Shown here: positions 61,960-64,000 of the stretch, piece by piece | How positions within the stretch are numbered: the first letter of the stretch is position 1 | Layout of the letters: each line of letters starts with the position of its first letter | Source of the DNA: RGIG8306 sp964426655 | GTDB taxonomy: Bacteria > Bacillota > Clostridia > Lachnospirales > Lachnospiraceae | Direction: 5' to 3' | Length of the DNA: 64,000 bases | NCBI GenBank assembly: GCA_964426655.1 | Contig: CAYRQT010000007.1 | Span: 1 to 64,000 of the forward strand | Notes under the pieces: generated by a model | The model's input: only the letters and a program-made list of their open reading frames with translations | The model's database searches: none | What the model was told of the DNA's origin: nothing | Position numbers and translations under genes: made by a program

Positions 61960-62918
61960 AGATACGCCTCCTCTTCTTTTTTCGTGGTAAAATGTTCGCC
62001 GGCTTTTAGTGGTGTGCCCAGTAGAAAAGCGGCTACAGACATGCGTTTTTTCCCCTCCAGCTGTACCTCCAGAATTTCCAGGATACCGTTTCCGGTCTGC
62101 ACACCTATTTGATCCGGTCCTGCCCAGAGAATCGTTCCGGGAGCGTGCGTTCCCTTCTCTTTTTGACTGTTTACCAGGCTTTTCCATATTTTTAACTGTT
62201 TTCCCTGCCAGAATGTATAGCAACCGGGCCATGGGTTCAATCCCCGGATAAAGCGTTCCAGTTCCAGAGCCGATTTATTGAAATTGATGTTACCCAGTTT
62301 TTTGTCCAGCATGTGAGCGTAACAGCTTTTGGCATTGTCTTGGGGGGTGAAAACCGCCGTGTTATTTTCCAATTGTGTAAGAGCCTGGCAGATCATAGGG
62401 CCCCCTAGAACCATGAGCCGGTCATGGAGGGAAGCACCGGTATCTTCCGGAAGAATTTCCACTTCTTCTTTCAGAAGCATGGGGCCTGTGTCCAGGCCAG
62501 CCTCCATACGCATAATGGTTATTCCCGTTGTTTTTTCACCGTCAATGATGGCCCATTCAATAGGAGCAGCACCCCTGTACTTTGGCAAAAGGGATGCATG
62601 TACATTCAGGCAGCCATAGGGGGGAATGTCCAGAATTTCCTGGGACAAGATCTGCCCGTAAGCTGCGACAATGATCACATCCGGCATCAAGGCTCGAAGC
62701 TTTTTCACTTCATTTTCTATTCGAATGGAGGGGGGCTGAAAAACAGGAATACCTGCTTCCAGCGCCAAAGCTTTGACCGGAGAAAAAGCCATGGCCTTTC
62801 CCCGACCCTTAGGTTTGTCAGGCTGAGTGTAGATCCCCACGATATGATGGGGGCTTTCCAGCAAAGTTTTCAGCGTTGGACAGGCAAATGTAGGGGTACC
62901 CATAAATACCACTTTCAT
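61953..62918 (-). CDS. fmt: methionyl-tRNA formyltransferase
   Basis: Formylates initiator Met-tRNA. 321 residues. VFMGTPTFACP, QPDKPKGRG, HASLLPKYRGAAPI and DTGASLHDRL are conserved. Start ATG at 62918 has GGGAGG 8 bases before it; the earlier in-frame ATG is too far upstream. Classic def-fmt order, though a 134-base gap separates them. Confidence 0.95.
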   Translation of the reverse strand: MKVVFMGTPTFACPTLKTLLESPHHIVGIYTQPDKPKGRGKAMAFSPVKALALEAGIPVFQPPSIRIENEVKKLRALMPDVIIVAAYGQILSQEILDIPPYGCLNVHASLLPKYRGAAPIEWAIIDGEKTTGITIMRMEAGLDTGPMLLKEEVEILPEDTGASLHDRLMVLGGPMICQALTQLENNTAVFTPQDNAKSCYAHMLDKKLGNINFNKSALELERFIRGLNPWPGCYTFWQGKQLKIWKSLVNSQKEKGTHAPGTILWAGPDQIGVQTGNGILEILEVQLEGKKRMSVAAFLLGTPLKAGEHFTTKKEEEAYLC

Positions 62919-62951
62919 ATATGTTTCCTCCCTTTTCCATGTTCTGGAGCC

Positions 62952-62991
62952 ATTATAATGCAAATAGAGGAATTTGTGGGGCGAATGTCAA
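62952..62991 (-). promoter_or_regulatory. possible internal promoter before fmt
   Basis: An exact TTGACA (62986-62991) and an exact TATAAT (62952-62957) are 28 bases apart, too far to pair. TCTATT at normal spacing from TTGACA is a weak -10. The 134-base gap holds no other feature I can support. Confidence 0.35.
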
Positions 62992-63052
62992 AAATTTAAG
63001 AAATCATTCGCTCATTATTCACATCTTCCCCTATTTTGTAATAAATATGTGA

Positions 63053-63547
63053 TTAAACTTCTGTTATGGAAAGCTCTTCCTCTTCCATCTCTTCATTGCT
63101 GTAAATCTTACTGGATGCCACATCTACATACATAATGCCATCCAGATGATCACATTCGTGACAAATGGCTCTGGCTAAAAGGCCTTCTCCCGTTAAGGTA
63201 AATGGAATCATATGCCGGTCAAGAGCTTCTACCACTACATGGTCCGGACGTTTCACAATGGCGCATTTGCCTACCAGGCTTAAGCAACCCTCTGTTCCCA
63301 CCTGTTCTCCAGAAGTTTCCGTGATTTTGGGATTGACAAGGACCAGGGGCCCTTCTCCCACATCAATGACCACAATTCTTTTTAAAACACCGACCTGTGG
63401 GGCGGCCAGACCAACGCCATCCGCTTCATACATAGTGTCCAGCATATCTTCTATCAGTTGAGAAATGCGGGGAGTCATACCCTGCACTTCCTTACATTTT
63501 TTTCTCAGCACCGGATCACCCAGCTGTCTGATTTCTCTGATTGCCAT
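63053..63547 (-). CDS. def: peptide deformylase
   Basis: Removes the N-formyl group from nascent proteins. 164 residues. The three motifs GVGLAAPQVG, EGCLSL and HECDHLDG give the Cys and two His metal ligands. ATG at 63547, 30 bases after priA. Confidence 0.96.
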   Translation of the reverse strand: MAIREIRQLGDPVLRKKCKEVQGMTPRISQLIEDMLDTMYEADGVGLAAPQVGVLKRIVVIDVGEGPLVLVNPKITETSGEQVGTEGCLSLVGKCAIVKRPDHVVVEALDRHMIPFTLTGEGLLARAICHECDHLDGIMYVDVASSKIYSNEEMEEEELSITEV

Positions 63548-63577
63548 AAAGTTATATCCTCCTTTCCGGATAAAATA

Positions 63578-64000
63578 TCATCCTAACTGAAATTGTACCA
63601 TAAATCCTTCTTTTTTGCATCCTGAAAACAGGTTTTCCAAATGCTGTCGTATGGAAATGACCTCATCCTCTCTTCCGGCTTTGACGTAAAATAGGAAACG
63701 GAACTGATCCTGCAGTCGAAAGCGCACATCCTGCGCAGGGCCAATGACAACAGATTTCGGAAAGCAGGCCTGTACCTCTCTGGCTCCTTTTTGTGCCTGC
63801 TCCCAGGCCATGGTCTCTTCTGGTCCAGTACAGAGAATTTCCAGCATGGCACCTGCGGGGGGGTAGTGCATTAACCGGCGAAAACGCATTTCCCGCAAAA
63901 AAAATGTTTCATAATCCTGGGCTGCCGCACAGGTTATGGCGTAGTGGTCCGGCTGATAGGTCTGAATAATGGTTTCTCCAGGAATTGCGCCCCGTCCGGA
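63578..64000 (-). CDS. priA: primosomal protein N' (PriA), C-terminal part
   Basis: Replication-restart helicase; only about 140 C-terminal codons lie here, and the gene continues past the window edge. The reading from 64000 gives the PriA stretch GRGAIPGETIIQTYQPDHYA, then QDYETFF and REMRFRRLMHYPP, all conserved in the family. The stop is at 63578, followed by def, the standard order. Confidence 0.92.
   Translation of the reverse strand, partial: SGRGAIPGETIIQTYQPDHYAITCAAAQDYETFFLREMRFRRLMHYPPAGAMLEILCTGPEETMAWEQAQKGAREVQACFPKSVVIGPAQDVRFRLQDQFRFLFYVKAGREDEVISIRQHLENLFSGCKKEGFMVQFQLG

Noticed and set aside
1..64000. tRNA, rRNA, CRISPR array or insertion sequence
   Set aside because: Every gap was read; none has a cloverleaf, spaced repeats, transposase motifs or terminal inverted repeats with target duplication.

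Overview
The window is a near-continuous run of minus-strand housekeeping genes from a Firmicute, most likely a clostridium of the Lachnospiraceae type. The evidence is the gene content and order: a radC-mreC-mreD-PBP2-minD-rodA block, a sepF-ylmH-lspA-rluD block, a priA-def-fmt-rsmB-rlmN-prpC-prkC-rsgA-rpe-thiN block, strong AGGAGG-type ribosome binding sites, sigma-A style promoters and frequent TTG/GTG starts. The species cannot be named from the sequence. Five runs of N (946-955, 27882-27891, 32580-32589, 32849-32876, 55590-55621) show a draft assembly. At least three of them (946-955, 32849-32876, 55590-55621) change reading frame inside an otherwise intact gene, so the printed gap lengths are not real.

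Layout, from low to high coordinates (transcription runs right to left). 116-1199 is a tyrosine recombinase, broken by a gap, with a sigma-A promoter and a perfect inverted repeat at its start. 1361-9701 holds a cytidylate-kinase-like protein, dUTPase, an oxidoreductase, RluD, LspA, AroB, YlmH, SepF, YggS and a membrane-anchored HlyD-like protein. 9825-10244 is a small P-loop protein with its own promoter, bounded by a long inverted repeat. 10320-11686 is a two-gene unit with its own promoter whose products resemble a DD-carboxypeptidase and a methylglyoxal synthase, both with altered catalytic residues. 11752-18652 is the cell-elongation cluster (rodA, minD-like, PBP2, mreD, mreC, radC), with no mreB, minC or minE in this position.

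18770-27124 is tRNA modification and mismatch repair (methionine-gamma-lyase-family protein, miaA, mutL, mutS, miaB). 27136-32160 carries proA and proB separated by four unrelated genes (5-formyl-THF cyclo-ligase, DUF896, a patatin and a 397-residue protein of unknown function). 32232-38684 holds two FAD proteins, a MurJ/YtgP-like flippase, ybeY, phoH and rpsU. 38794-44935 is tyrS-alaS, rnhA and a MutS-like ATPase with membrane segments. 44937-50236 is purine salvage (amidohydrolase, nucleoside phosphorylase), a canonical methylglyoxal synthase, a small NTPase, RidA and glycerol kinase. 50370-52885 is rpsO-pnp with a structured pnp leader.

The only plus-strand gene is a 155-codon unrecognised frame at 53075-53542, transcribed divergently from rpsO and convergently with thiN. 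53501-64000 is the conserved priA-to-thiN operon, including a PASTA Ser/Thr kinase with its phosphatase; priA runs off the window. No rRNA, tRNA, CRISPR array, insertion sequence or prophage module was seen. No stretch longer than 300 bases lacks a gene; the longest are about 115-190 bases and are described through their promoters, terminators and leaders.

The observations most worth following are the catalytically altered enzyme pair beside rodA, the membrane-associated MutS-like protein, the lone plus-strand gene, and the palindrome at the recombinase promoter. No clearly new multi-gene defence or mobile system was found.
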